A stretch of DNA of 64,000 nucleotides from Aquipuribacter nitratireducens (GTDB lineage Bacteria > Actinomycetota > Actinomycetes > Actinomycetales > JBBAYJ01), in contig NZ_JBBEOG010000003.1 of assembly GCF_037860835.1 (NCBI RefSeq), positions 310,001 to 374,000 of the forward strand, in the 5' to 3' direction. Each line of letters starts with the position of its first letter. Position 1 is the first letter of the stretch. Made by a program: the position numbers and the translations under genes. The notes beneath the pieces were generated by a model. It was not told where the DNA came from and did not search any database. It saw only the letters and a program-made list of their open reading frames with translations. This document shows positions 16,833 through 26,033 of the stretch, piece after piece.

Positions 16833-17506
16833 GTCGTGGTCCACGACCCCTCCTCACCCAGCCGCTGGCGCAGCTTCTTCAGGCAGCGGCCCCGGGTGGG
16901 GCCGATGCTGCCGACCGGCATGTCGAGGTCCGCCGACAGCGCGGCGTAGTCGGGCCGGTCGGCGAACGCGATGACGCGGAGCAGGCGCTGGCACCGCTCG
17001 GGCATGCCGGCCACCGCCTGCCACAGGCGTCGGCGCCGGTCCGCGTCGACCACCTGTGCGGCGGGACCGGGCGCGGGGTCGGGCGTGGTGAGGAGCACGG
17101 GCTCCGCGTCGTCGACCGAGCCGCGCCTGGCCGCGGCCGCGCGGGCGGCGTCCCGTCGCACGGTGACGAGCAGCCACGCGAGGACCGCCTGCGGGTCGCG
17201 GAGCGAGGAGCGACGCCTGGCCAGCGCCACCCAGGCGTTCTGGACGACGTCCTCGGCGACGACCGCCTCGATCCGGTAGGCGCGCGCGGTGTGCCACAGG
17301 GTCGGTGTGAGCAGGGCGACGAGTTCGTCGCACGCCGTCGTGTCGCCGTGCGACCACCGTCGCATGAGGTCGGCGGCCTTGTCGGCGAGCACGTGACGCG
17401 GCCGGGGGGCCTCGTCGCCGTCCGCGGACCGCGAGCCGCCGCGCGCGCCGGGCACGCTCACCGCCCGGACCTCGAGGTCCGACTCGGCTGTGGGGGTGTC
17501 GGGCAC
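16829..17506 (-). CDS. Alternative sigma factor, sigma-70 region 2/4 type
   Basis: The protein has 225 residues from the GTG at 17506 with GAGGAGG seven bases upstream. After a disordered N-terminus, region 2 is seen in ARAYRIEAVVAEDVVQNAWV, with WLLVTVRRDA after it. Region 4 is seen as CQRLLRVIAFADRPDYAAL followed by the helix-turn-helix end MPVGSIGPTRGRCLKKLRQ. This two-region plan is that of ECF-like factors. It is followed without a gap by a small partner gene and has no recognisable anti-sigma gene. Its promoter lies in the 17507-17697 gap, where a TAGCGT on the minus strand near 17565 could be a -10. Confidence 0.85.
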   Translation of the reverse strand: MPDTPTAESDLEVRAVSVPGARGGSRSADGDEAPRPRHVLADKAADLMRRWSHGDTTACDELVALLTPTLWHTARAYRIEAVVAEDVVQNAWVALARRRSSLRDPQAVLAWLLVTVRRDAARAAAARRGSVDDAEPVLLTTPDPAPGPAAQVVDADRRRRLWQAVAGMPERCQRLLRVIAFADRPDYAALSADLDMPVGSIGPTRGRCLKKLRQRLGEEGSWTTT

Positions 17507-17605
17507 CGGTCTGCCTCCTCCTGCGCTCGGGTGCCGCGGCCGCGCGGTCACCCGTCCCCCGACGCTAGTGGTCGGCCGTCGGCGCGGCCAGGGTCTGGCC
17601 GGCCG

Positions 17606-17626
17606 GTGCGCGGACGGTCCGCGCAC
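17606..17626 (-). terminator. Hairpin after the DUF4192 gene
   Basis: GTGCGCGGA and TCCGCGCAC form a perfect 9-bp stem with a CGG loop, about 70 bp after the DUF4192 stop codon and about 100 bp before the sigma gene. No T-tract follows. Confidence 0.5.
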
Positions 17627-17697
17627 GCAGGGAGGAGGGTGCGGCGGCTGCCCTGATACGCGCCCGCCCGGGCTCGGGCGCCCGGGGTCGGCGGCGC

Positions 17698-18951
17698 TCA
17701 CGCCGCGCTGCCGTCGAGCCCGCAGCCCGCCTGCCGCGCCTCGCCCGCGCTCGGCACCGAGGCCCTCCCGGGCTCCACCCCGGGGGGCACCGCGGGGTCG
17801 GTCTCGTGATCCGTCACGGGGTGCGGCCCGAGGCCGTGGTCGAGGCACTGCAGGACCAGGGCGGCGAGGGACTGGCGCGGGTCGTCGCGCAGGGCCCGCT
17901 CCGCGAGCACGAGCGCGCGGGTGCCGTCGCCCGCGGTCCAGGCCAGCCACGCGTGACCGGCGAGGACGACCGCCCGTCCCAGCGGCGCCGACAGCGACGC
18001 CATGCGCCGCAGCACGACGCCCGCGGCGTCGAGCCCGGTGGTGCCGAGGTGGGCTGCCCGGTCGAGGACGTGGTGGGTGTCCCGGCCCGCGAGCAGGTCG
18101 CGGGCCCCGCCGGGGCCGGCCGGGGTGAGGGCGGTGAGGCAGGCGTCGCGCAGCCCGCGGTCCACACGCCACGCCCCGACGAGCCGTCCGGTCGACTCCG
18201 GTGGCGGGGGCGCGGGCAGGTGCCCCAGCCACTCCTCGAGGAGCTCGGCCCGCCCCACGGGATCCGGTCCGGCGCCTCCGGGACGTGAGCGCTGCGCCCG
18301 GACGGCGCGCCGGTGGGCGGCCGCGGCGGTCGCGAGGTCGACGGGCGACGCCGGATCCGGTTCCGGCTCGACCGCGGAGCGGTCCGCGGCGAAGGTGCGG
18401 CCCCCCACGACGAACGCGGCGGCCACCGGGTGGGACGCGAGTCCGTCGGTGTCCCGGCCGCCCGGTGGGCAGCATGCGGCGTCGTCGCACAGCAGGGACC
18501 GGTACCGCGTCGGCCCTACGTGGACGAGGTCGAGCAGGTCGGGGGCGCCGGCGACGGACCGGAGCCCGGAGCGGACCGTCTCGGCGAGCGCGTCGAGGGC
18601 ACCGGCGTCACGGCGGGCGACCTCCTCGGCGTCGTCGTCCGCGTACACGGCGACGAGGACGGCGGTGCACCGGTTGCGGACGAGGACACCGGCCAGGTGG
18701 GGCCACCCCGGTGCGGGGGTGCCCGGAGGCCCCCCGACGGCGAGGTCGACCCGGGCGGCGAGGCGGACCTCGCGGCCGTGGAGCCCGACCGCGACGAGCG
18801 ACCGCGTGGGCCGGTGCCCCAGGAGGTACGGGATCGCGGCCACCAGGCCGTCGGGGCGGGTGATGCGCACAGGACCGTCCGTCGGGTCCCCGTGGTCGCC
18901 GCCGGAGGTCCGTCCGGAGGTGTGCGGGTCGGTGCTGTCGTCGTCGGCCAT
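17698..18951 (-). CDS. DUF4192 domain protein
   Basis: The protein has 417 residues from the ATG at 18951. An upstream in-frame codon would add an arginine-rich stretch that looks non-coding. The family start is recognisable in VRITRPDGLVAAIPYLLGHRPTRSLVAVGLHG (residues about 25-57), and CDDAACCPPGG near residue 160 is a typical cysteine cluster. The C-terminal half looks like alpha-helical repeats (HAWLAWTAGDGTRALVLAER). DUF4192 proteins occur widely in actinobacteria with no known activity. The gene stands alone, with 80 bp to the next gene upstream. Confidence 0.87.
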   Translation of the reverse strand: MADDDSTDPHTSGRTSGGDHGDPTDGPVRITRPDGLVAAIPYLLGHRPTRSLVAVGLHGREVRLAARVDLAVGGPPGTPAPGWPHLAGVLVRNRCTAVLVAVYADDDAEEVARRDAGALDALAETVRSGLRSVAGAPDLLDLVHVGPTRYRSLLCDDAACCPPGGRDTDGLASHPVAAAFVVGGRTFAADRSAVEPEPDPASPVDLATAAAAHRRAVRAQRSRPGGAGPDPVGRAELLEEWLGHLPAPPPPESTGRLVGAWRVDRGLRDACLTALTPAGPGGARDLLAGRDTHHVLDRAAHLGTTGLDAAGVVLRRMASLSAPLGRAVVLAGHAWLAWTAGDGTRALVLAERALRDDPRQSLAALVLQCLDHGLGPHPVTDHETDPAVPPGVEPGRASVPSAGEARQAGCGLDGSAA

Positions 18952-19036
18952 GCCCCGACAGTGGCCTCGCCCCCGCACGCCGCGGCAGGCCCGCATCCGC
19001 CTGTGGACGACCTGCCGGGCCTGTGGACGGCCGACC

Positions 19037-19405
19037 TCAGCCGACGACGGTGCTCCGGACGACCCGCTCGCGCGTGCGCTCCCAGTCGAGGAACCGGTCG
19101 ACCTCGGCGAGGACCGCGCCGGCCAGCCAGGCGGTGACGACGGCGTCGTCGGCCAGACCGAGCGGACCGAGCAGCACCTCCGGCAGGACGTCGACCGGCG
19201 AGAGGACGTACAGCAGTCCCAGTCCGACGCCGACGAGACGGGACCGGTCGACGTCCCCGTACCGCCCGCGGAGCAGGTCCGACACGAGGCGCGGCAGCGC
19301 CCGCAGCCGCTGCACGAGGCTGTACCGGCCCCCGCCCCGCAGTGCCTGCAGGAGGACTCCGAGCGCCGCCGCGCGACCCGTCCTGCCCGTCCGTGCTGCT
19401 GTCAT
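19037..19405 (-). CDS. DUF1232 (YkvA-like) small membrane protein
   Basis: The protein has 122 residues. The segment GLGLLYVLSPVDVLPEVLLGPLGLADDAVV is diagnostic of the DUF1232 family, whose members are small membrane-associated proteins of unknown function. One or two hydrophobic segments (residues about 58-95) are present. No operon partner is evident; the next gene upstream ends 136 bp away across a region of short GGCTCGCT repeats. Confidence 0.87.
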   Translation of the reverse strand: MTAARTGRTGRAAALGVLLQALRGGGRYSLVQRLRALPRLVSDLLRGRYGDVDRSRLVGVGLGLLYVLSPVDVLPEVLLGPLGLADDAVVTAWLAGAVLAEVDRFLDWERTRERVVRSTVVG

Positions 19406-19540
19406 CGCCTGCCTCCGTGGTCCGCCCCGGTCAGCCTGACCGGTCGTCGTCCTGACGTCACCTCAACGCACGAGCGCCCCGTCCTGTGCCCGGCTCGCTG
19501 GGCCCGGCTCGCTCGGCTCGGCTCGCTCGGCCCGGCCTGC

Positions 19541-21346
19541 TCAGCCCAGGACCGCGAGCTCCGGCTCGAGGTCGTCGAGCCCGAGGGGACCGAGGTCGAG
19601 CGCGGCGGCGTGCCAGGCCCGCAGGTCCAGCTGCCCGCCTCGGGCCGACGCGGCGGCCGCGGCGCGGGCACGCCCCGCCAGCCACGCGCGCTCCCCCAGC
19701 TTGTAGCTGATCGCCTGCCCCGGCATGCCGAGGTACCGCACGACCTCGGAGCGGCGGAACTCCGCCGGCAGACGGGTCCGCTCCGCCAGGAGCAGCCCCG
19801 CCACCTCGGGGGTGAGGACCTCCCCGGCCGCCACCACCGGCAGCCCCTGCTGGTCGTGCGGGACGTGCAGGCCCAGGTGCATCCCGATGTCGATGACCAC
19901 CCGCACGGCCCGCAGCGCCTGGGCGTTGAGGTAGCCCATCCGCTCGCCGGCGTCGCGGAGGTGGCCGAGCTCGTCCATGAGGGTCTCCGCGTACAGCGCC
20001 CAGCCCTCCGTCGCCGCGGACACCGACCCGACGCTCAGCTGGAAGGACGACAGGTCGCGGGCGCGGCTCGTCCAGTGCGCGAGCTGGAGGTGGTGTCCGG
20101 GAACGCCCTCGTGGTACCAGGTCGACACGATGTCCCACAGGGGGAAGCGCTCCCGTCCCAGGGTGGGCAGCCAGGTGCGGCCGGGTCGGGCGAAGTCGAG
20201 GCTGGGGCGGGTGTAGTACGGGGCGGCGGCGGACCCCGGCGGGGCGATCCGCGCCTCGACGACGCGGACGGGACCCTCGATGTCGAAGACGGTGCCGTCG
20301 AGGTCCTCGATCGCGCCGTCCATGAGCGCCTGCAGGTGCAGGCGCACGGGCTCCACCCCGTCGACGGCGGGACCGTGGGCGTCGAGGTGGGCCATCGCCG
20401 CCGCGGGTGTGGCCCCGGGCAGCACCTCCTCGGCCACGGCGACCATGCGGGCGTGGACGGCGGCGAGCTCCCGCCAGCCCCACGCGTACACCTCCTCGAG
20501 GTCGAGGTCCGCGCCGGTCCAGCGGCGCGCGCCCAGCAGGTAGCGCTCCCGGCCCACGGGGTCCGGCGTCGCGGCGACGGCGGGCAGGTACGTCTCGGAG
20601 AGGTGGTCCCGCAGGGAACGGACGGCGGCCAGGGCGTCGGCACCGGCGCGCTCGGCGTCGCGGCGCAGGGCCGGGGACGGACCTCGCCCGGCGGCGTCGA
20701 GACCCGCGAGGAGGCCCTCGAGGTGGTCGGCGAACCAGCCGCGCCCGCCGGCCACCGCCGCCCAGCTGTCGAGCTGCGCGACGACGTCGCGGACCTGAGC
20801 CGGTCCCGCGCCCAGCCCGGCCGCGACCCCGGCCTCGAGGCTCCGCACGTAGCCGGCGAACGCGGTCGGCACCCGCGACGTGCGGTGGACGGCGGCGGCG
20901 ACGGCCGCCTCGTCGTCGACCGGCATGGCGAGCAGGGCGGCGCGCACGCGCTGCACGGGGCTGAACAGGACGCCGACGTCGCGCAGGTGCTCCCCCGCGG
21001 CGTGCTCGGCGGCCGCGGTCTCGAGCCGGTCCCGCAGGAGCGCCGCGCACCGGCGCTCGGCGGCGTCGTCGGGCGCACCCGCGGCCTCCAGCGCGTCGAG
21101 CCGCGCGAGGGTGCTTCGTCGCAGGTCCTCGGCGGCGTCGGCACCCGCCGGCGACAGGTCGGGGAGACCGTCGGCGAGGGGGTCGCTGCCGAGCTGTGTG
21201 GCGAGGGCGGGGTCGAGGCGGGTGAGGGCGTCGACGAAGCGTTCCGCCAGGTCGCGCACGGCCCGGGACCCGTCGGGCGCCGTCGGCTCACCGCGGGCCG
21301 CGGTGGGCGCGGTGGCGGGCGGGGCGGTCGGTCCGGAGGAGGTCAC
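19541..21346 (-). CDS. DUF885 family putative metallopeptidase
   Basis: The protein has 601 residues from a GTG start. The family hallmark HEGVPGHHLQLAHW is near residue 400, an HExxx-H-like zinc motif, with a downstream glutamate in ATEGWALYAETLM that would be the third ligand. PxWDIVSTWYHEG and SYKLGERAW near the C-terminus are also typical. DUF885 proteins are soluble and are thought to be zinc peptidases, but few have been assayed. There is no signal peptide. It is a lone minus-strand gene, followed downstream by short repeats. Confidence 0.87.
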   Translation of the reverse strand: MTSSGPTAPPATAPTAARGEPTAPDGSRAVRDLAERFVDALTRLDPALATQLGSDPLADGLPDLSPAGADAAEDLRRSTLARLDALEAAGAPDDAAERRCAALLRDRLETAAAEHAAGEHLRDVGVLFSPVQRVRAALLAMPVDDEAAVAAAVHRTSRVPTAFAGYVRSLEAGVAAGLGAGPAQVRDVVAQLDSWAAVAGGRGWFADHLEGLLAGLDAAGRGPSPALRRDAERAGADALAAVRSLRDHLSETYLPAVAATPDPVGRERYLLGARRWTGADLDLEEVYAWGWRELAAVHARMVAVAEEVLPGATPAAAMAHLDAHGPAVDGVEPVRLHLQALMDGAIEDLDGTVFDIEGPVRVVEARIAPPGSAAAPYYTRPSLDFARPGRTWLPTLGRERFPLWDIVSTWYHEGVPGHHLQLAHWTSRARDLSSFQLSVGSVSAATEGWALYAETLMDELGHLRDAGERMGYLNAQALRAVRVVIDIGMHLGLHVPHDQQGLPVVAAGEVLTPEVAGLLLAERTRLPAEFRRSEVVRYLGMPGQAISYKLGERAWLAGRARAAAAASARGGQLDLRAWHAAALDLGPLGLDDLEPELAVLG

Positions 21347-21385
21347 GGGGGCTCATGCAAGCACGGCGCCTCCGTGGCGACACGC

Positions 21386-23632
21386 TCAGACGAACGTGTG
21401 CCGGGTGTGGTGCCAGCCCGCTCCCCCGCGCAGCCGCACCTGCCGGGCGGCGGCGTCGGCGGACGCGAGCAGCTCCTCCGCCACCTGGACCGGGTCCTCG
21501 CTCCCGGCGCAGGCCCGGGCCGCCGCACCGACGCTCGCGGTGACCCTCCCCCGGCCGGTGCCCGGGGCCTGGACGTCGACCGTGGCCGTGGCGCGCGCCG
21601 CGACCTTGGAGATCTCCAGCTCGTGGACGTCCTCGCAGACGGCGAGGAAGGCGTCCTGGCCGACGCGTGCGAGGGTGTCGCCGAGGCGCAGGGTGCGACG
21701 CAGACGGCCGGCGACCTCCACGACGACGGAGTCCCCGGCGGCGCGGCCGTGGGCGGCCACGAGGTCGTCGAGGCCGTCGAGGGCGAACCACAGCACCCCG
21801 ACGGACCGTCCGGTGCGGGTGGATCGCTCGAGCGCGTTGACGAGCCGGTCCGCCGCGACCTCGGGCTGGCGCAGCCCCGTCAGCTCGTCCGTGCCGAGTG
21901 CGCGGGCGAGGGGCCGCCCGTCGGGTTCCGTCGCGGCGCCCGCCACGACGTGGAGCAGCAGGCACACGAGCTCGTGCTCGGCGCTGCGCACCGCGGACAC
22001 CGCGAGCCGGACCGGGACGACGTCGCCGTCGCCCCCGAGGTACTCCGCCGCGCCGTGCCACGTGTCGCGCTCACCCGCCGCCACGCTCACGAGCCCGGCG
22101 CGCACGTCCTCCCGCGACGTCCCCGTCAGCAGCTCGTCGTGGCGTCGCCGCAGCAGGACGCCGCGGGCCTGGCCGAGGGCGCGGACGAGGGCGTCGTTGA
22201 CCTGACGCCACGAGCCGTCGGGGGCGAGGACCGCGGTGCCGACCGGCGACTGCTCGACGCTGCGGCGGAACAGCTCCTCCGCGACGTCGAGGCGGCGCTC
22301 GGCGTCGACGAGGTCCTCGGCGGGGCGGGTCGCGGAGCGGAGCTCGACGACCCGACCGGTGGCCGGGTCGAGCCGGCCGGACAGGACCGTCTCGACGAGC
22401 CGGTGCTCGTCGTCCGCGCCGCGGAAGCGGTAGCGGACCGCGACGGCGTCGCCGGCGGCGGCGCTGCCGTGGGCGCCGTCGACCCGCGCGACGTCGTCCG
22501 GGTGCACGAGCGCGTGCAGCGGGCGGCCCAGCAGGTCCTCCGGCTCCCAGCCGAGGTCCTGCGCGGCGCGCTCGGAGACCCACGTGAAGGTGCCGTCGGC
22601 GCCGTGCAGGCCGATCGTCTCGTGGGCGGTGAGGCTGACGGTCGTGAGGTGGGCGCGCAGCTCCTCCGCCTCGGCCGACGCCACGACCGCGTCGTGCTCG
22701 TCGGCGAGGACGACGTGCGCCTCCGAGAGGTCGGCGTCCACCCAGCGCATCCCGAGGCGGGTCCAGCGGCGCTCGCCGCCGCGTCGGCGGACGCGGACCC
22801 GCAGCACGGCCCCCTCGCCGTGGGCGAGGGAGTCGAAGCGGGCCTTGACCGCGGGCCGGTCGGCCGGGCTGACGAACTCCACGACGGAGCAGCCGACGAC
22901 GTCGTCGGCGGTGCGGCCGAGGACGTCCTCGCACGCGTCACCGGCCCCCAGCACCTTCCCCCAGCGGGAGACCCGGAGGACGACGTCCCGCTCGGGCGCG
23001 AGCAGGCGGCGCGTGCGCAGCGTCTCGACGGCGACGGTGAGGCGGGCGTCCACGTCCGTGGTGACGTCGCCGACGAGGGCCGCGACCTGGACCCGCCCGC
23101 CGGGTGCGTCGACGAGGGCGACGTCGAGCCGCAGCCAGCGCACGTCCCGGTCCGCGCCCCGCGGGGACTCGGCCGCGCGCGGACCGGGCACGACGGGATC
23201 CGCGGGGGGCGTGCCGTCGCCCGGGCGCGGCCGGACGCGCAGCCCCACGACCGCGCCGCGGCGGGGGGTGCCGTCGGCGAGGACCTGCATGACGGGGTGC
23301 TCGTGACCGGCCATGGGACGGCCGTCCTCGCGGAGCAGACCCCACGCGGGGTCGTGCCACGTCATGCCGATGACGTCGTCGACGGCGACGCCGAGCACCG
23401 CCGCGGCGCTGGCGTCGAGGTCGGTGACCCGACCGACGGCGTCGTGCAGGAGCAGTCCGAGCCCGAGCGCGTCGACGGTGGCGTCCGCGGCGGACCCGCC
23501 CGCCGCCGTGTCCCCCTCGCCCGGGGACCGCTGGGGCGCCGCCCCCGCGACGGCACCCGGCACGGCCGGCGGGACGTCGTGGGCGCGGTCGCGCCGGGGG
23601 CGCACGAGCGGGACGACGGTCGGTTCGCTCAC
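21386..23632 (-). CDS. Multi-PAS sensor protein with a degenerate GGDEF domain
   Basis: This is a soluble signalling protein of 748 residues from the GTG at 23632; nearby GTGs at 23638 and 23641 are equally possible. Three to four PAS-like segments can be seen: LHDAVGRVTDLDASAAAVLG, RVSRWGKVLGAGDACEDVLG, LHGADGTFTWVSERAAQDLG and VLAPDGSWRQVNDALVRALG. A C-terminal nucleotide-cyclase-like domain starts TDELTGLRQPEVAADRLVNA. Its signature loop reads ARVGQDAFLAV instead of R-x-GGDEF-x, so the catalytic glycine and glutamate are lost. It is therefore probably not an active diguanylate cyclase; a GTP-binding or protein-interaction role is more likely. The ligand of the PAS domains is unknown. Confidence 0.8.
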   Translation of the reverse strand: MSEPTVVPLVRPRRDRAHDVPPAVPGAVAGAAPQRSPGEGDTAAGGSAADATVDALGLGLLLHDAVGRVTDLDASAAAVLGVAVDDVIGMTWHDPAWGLLREDGRPMAGHEHPVMQVLADGTPRRGAVVGLRVRPRPGDGTPPADPVVPGPRAAESPRGADRDVRWLRLDVALVDAPGGRVQVAALVGDVTTDVDARLTVAVETLRTRRLLAPERDVVLRVSRWGKVLGAGDACEDVLGRTADDVVGCSVVEFVSPADRPAVKARFDSLAHGEGAVLRVRVRRRGGERRWTRLGMRWVDADLSEAHVVLADEHDAVVASAEAEELRAHLTTVSLTAHETIGLHGADGTFTWVSERAAQDLGWEPEDLLGRPLHALVHPDDVARVDGAHGSAAAGDAVAVRYRFRGADDEHRLVETVLSGRLDPATGRVVELRSATRPAEDLVDAERRLDVAEELFRRSVEQSPVGTAVLAPDGSWRQVNDALVRALGQARGVLLRRRHDELLTGTSREDVRAGLVSVAAGERDTWHGAAEYLGGDGDVVPVRLAVSAVRSAEHELVCLLLHVVAGAATEPDGRPLARALGTDELTGLRQPEVAADRLVNALERSTRTGRSVGVLWFALDGLDDLVAAHGRAAGDSVVVEVAGRLRRTLRLGDTLARVGQDAFLAVCEDVHELEISKVAARATATVDVQAPGTGRGRVTASVGAAARACAGSEDPVQVAEELLASADAAARQVRLRGGAGWHHTRHTFV

Positions 23633-23712
23633 CCGCACCACGTCGGTCGTGGCCGTCGCGGCCTTGAGGCTCCCGCCGGGCCACCGCCCGTCCGGGCGCA
23701 GGGCCGTCGCGG

Positions 23713-24180
23713 CTAGTCGGTGACGCGGCCGAGCAGCAGGAGGAGGGCCTCCGCGTACGCCTCCACCGCGGTCGCGGCGGCGACGTCGCGCTGCTCCGTC
23801 TCGCCCGGCAGCGACACCGTGACGACCCACCGCGTCGTGTCGCCGGACGCGTCGCCGGACGCGTCGCGGTCGAGGCGACGGAAGGTGCCGCCGAGCAGGC
23901 GGCGCAGCTGCTCCTCCAGGGGCAGCCACAGCGCCTGCTCGCTCCCGACGCTGTCGAGCGCCCACTCGACCGTCCCGTTGAAGCCGATGACGGCCCCGGA
24001 GGGGAAGTCGTGGACGTCCGCGACCATGTCGGAGACGACGAAGACGTCGTCGTCCATGCCGCGGTCGGGCAGCACGAAGCGGTCGCCCGCCGTCGGGCGC
24101 CAGCCGAGGCCCGCCTCGCGCAGCCGTCGCGCCGTGGCGACCGGCAGGAGCTCGGCGGAGTCGAGGGCGCGCAGGCTCAC
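23713..24180 (-). CDS. Conserved actinobacterial protein next to PAC2
   Basis: The protein has 155 residues. The GTG start overlaps the PAC2 stop (GTGA), which implies coupled expression. The N-terminal part (GLGWRPTAGDRFVLPDRGMD followed by DDVFVVSDM and GFNGTVEWALDS) matches a conserved actinobacterial family that is sometimes labelled CpaE-like without good reason. There is no P-loop. The gene ends in TAG, which shows that TAG serves as a normal stop codon in this genome. Function unknown. Confidence 0.75.
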   Translation of the reverse strand: MSLRALDSAELLPVATARRLREAGLGWRPTAGDRFVLPDRGMDDDVFVVSDMVADVHDFPSGAVIGFNGTVEWALDSVGSEQALWLPLEEQLRRLLGGTFRRLDRDASGDASGDTTRWVVTVSLPGETEQRDVAAATAVEAYAEALLLLLGRVTD

Positions 24181-25136
24181 CGGAAGCCCTCCGGTCCCGC
24201 GGCGCCGCCGGCGCCGCCGCCGGGCTCGCGCTCCGCCAGGAACCGCTCGAGCTCCGCGCCGAGCTCGTCGGCGTCCGGCAGGTCGTTGCGGAGGTCGTCG
24301 GCCGCGCTCGCCGCGAGGGAGTCGTACTGCTCCTCGAGGGCCTGCACGACGGCGGCGACCTCCGCGCTCTTCGCCACCTCCGCGTCGATGTCGGCGCGGG
24401 TCGTCACCGCACGCGCCCGCAGCGCCGACACGTCGAGCGCGACTCCGGTCACCTGCTGCAGGTGCTCGAGCAGCACCGCCGAGGCCTCGGGGTAGTCGGC
24501 CTGCGCGACGTAGTGCGGGACGTTGACCGTGAAGGCCATCGCGTCGAGCCCCGACTGGCCGAGCCGGTACTCCAGCAGCCCCCCCACGTGCCCCGGCACC
24601 CGGACCTGCCCCACCCAGGCACGTCGCCCGCGGACGAGCTCCGCGCGGGTGCCGTGGGTGATGACCCCGGCGGGACGCGTGTGCGGCACCCCCATCGGGA
24701 TGGCCGACAGACCGACGACGAGGCGCACGCCGAGGTCCCGGACGAGACCCACGACGGCGCCGGTGAACGCTTCCCAGCGGTAGTCCGGCTCGACGCCGTG
24801 CAGCAGCAGGAGGGACTGCCCGGGCTCGTCGGGGCGCTCGAGCAGCGACACGGTGATCCGCGGCGCCTCGTACGACGTCCAGCGGTCGGTGTCGAACCCC
24901 ATGGCGGGCCGGCGGCTGCGGTGGTCGACGAGGACGTCGGCGTCGAGCTCGGCGACGTCGGTCCGCCGGTGGCCCTCGAGCAGCGCCTCGACCGCGGTGC
25001 TCGCGGCGCTGCCGGCGTCGACGAACCCGGCGAGGTGGTGGACGAGCACGAGCCCCTCCGGCACGTGGACGCCGTCGGGCTCCCCGACGCCGTCGGCGTA
25101 GGTGAGCAGGCCGTTCTCGTCGCGTGCCGGGTGCAC
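24177..25136 (-). CDS. PAC2 family protein (proteasome assembly chaperone fold)
   Basis: The protein has 319 residues. PAC2 features are LVHHLAGFVDAGSAA near residue 30, LLLLHGVEPDYRW, the core VGLSAIPMGVPHTRP, and a helical C-terminal segment (VVQALEEQYDSL). PAC2 proteins are related in fold to eukaryotic proteasome-assembly chaperones and are frequent in actinobacteria, where their client is not settled; no proteasome genes lie in the window. It starts a two-gene unit with the 155-residue protein. Confidence 0.88.
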   Translation of the reverse strand: MHPARDENGLLTYADGVGEPDGVHVPEGLVLVHHLAGFVDAGSAASTAVEALLEGHRRTDVAELDADVLVDHRSRRPAMGFDTDRWTSYEAPRITVSLLERPDEPGQSLLLLHGVEPDYRWEAFTGAVVGLVRDLGVRLVVGLSAIPMGVPHTRPAGVITHGTRAELVRGRRAWVGQVRVPGHVGGLLEYRLGQSGLDAMAFTVNVPHYVAQADYPEASAVLLEHLQQVTGVALDVSALRARAVTTRADIDAEVAKSAEVAAVVQALEEQYDSLAASAADDLRNDLPDADELGAELERFLAEREPGGGAGGAAGPEGFR

Positions 25137-25184
25137 CTGGGGCCTCCGTCTCCGGGTCGTGGGTATGTCCGCCCCTCGACAACG

Positions 25185-25982
25185 CTACGGCGCCGCGGGG
25201 GCATCCCGCGCGGTGGTCCCGTCGCCGACCTGCTCGCACGGACCGGCGCCGAGCCGGGCGAGCCCGGCGCGGTCCGCCGTCGACAGGTCGTAGACCGACT
25301 GGTAGGCGGGCGACATGAGCGAGAACGGGTCGGCGGAGTGCCCGAGCCCGACGAGGTGGGAGAGCTCGTGGACGAGGACGGCCTCGGCGCGGCGGCGCCC
25401 GAGCTCCTCCGGCAGGCTCGCGGCGAACCACGCGGCGTCGAGCGCGACGGTGCCGGACACCCAGCGCTCGTGGCCGCCGGAGCGCCACCCCTGGGGCCCG
25501 GCCATGCCGGCGGCGCCGGCCAGCGGCGGGTGCTCCGCCGCGTCGGTCCACGTCACGAGGACGGGCGACCAGCGGTCGCCGTAGCGGGCGCGGTCGACGA
25601 CGGCGCGCTGGGCGGCGGGCGGCTCGTCGGTCTCACCGTCGACGACGAAGACGAGCCCGGTGGCCCGGCCGACCTCGTCGAGGGCGACCTCCAGCGCCCG
25701 CCGCCCGCCGGCCGGCTCCCGGTCGGGGCGCACGACGACGTGGACGGGACGGCACGGGTCCCACCGGACCGGTTCGCCGCCGGGGACGTCCCCCAGCGTC
25801 GCCATGAACGTGTACCCACCCGGGTCGACGACGTCCGGCGGCAGCCGCAGCGGAGCGGCGGCCGCGTCGGCGGGGACGCCGGGCTCCGCGAGCATGCCGA
25901 CCCGGCCGCCGGCCAGCGTCGCCCCGAGGAGGACGGCGGCGACGACGGCCAGGGAGGCGACGACGACCGCAGCGCCCCTCAC
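25185..25982 (-). CDS. Exported matrixin-like zinc metalloprotease
   Basis: The protein has 265 residues. A hydrophobic N-terminus (AAVVVASLAVVAAVLLGATLA) gives a signal peptide or anchor. The full metzincin motif HELSHLVGLGH is near residue 205, followed by LMSPAY, whose methionine may form the Met-turn. The stretch PVHVVVRPDREP before it fits the matrixin beta-sheet. It probably acts outside the membrane on unknown substrates. The neighbours give no clue. Confidence 0.83.
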   Translation of the reverse strand: MRGAAVVVASLAVVAAVLLGATLAGGRVGMLAEPGVPADAAAAPLRLPPDVVDPGGYTFMATLGDVPGGEPVRWDPCRPVHVVVRPDREPAGGRRALEVALDEVGRATGLVFVVDGETDEPPAAQRAVVDRARYGDRWSPVLVTWTDAAEHPPLAGAAGMAGPQGWRSGGHERWVSGTVALDAAWFAASLPEELGRRRAEAVLVHELSHLVGLGHSADPFSLMSPAYQSVYDLSTADRAGLARLGAGPCEQVGDGTTARDAPAAP

Positions 25983-26033
25983 CCCTGGAGCATCGGGGAC
26001 GACCTCACGCCGCCGCAGCGGGGGCGTGCCGGC

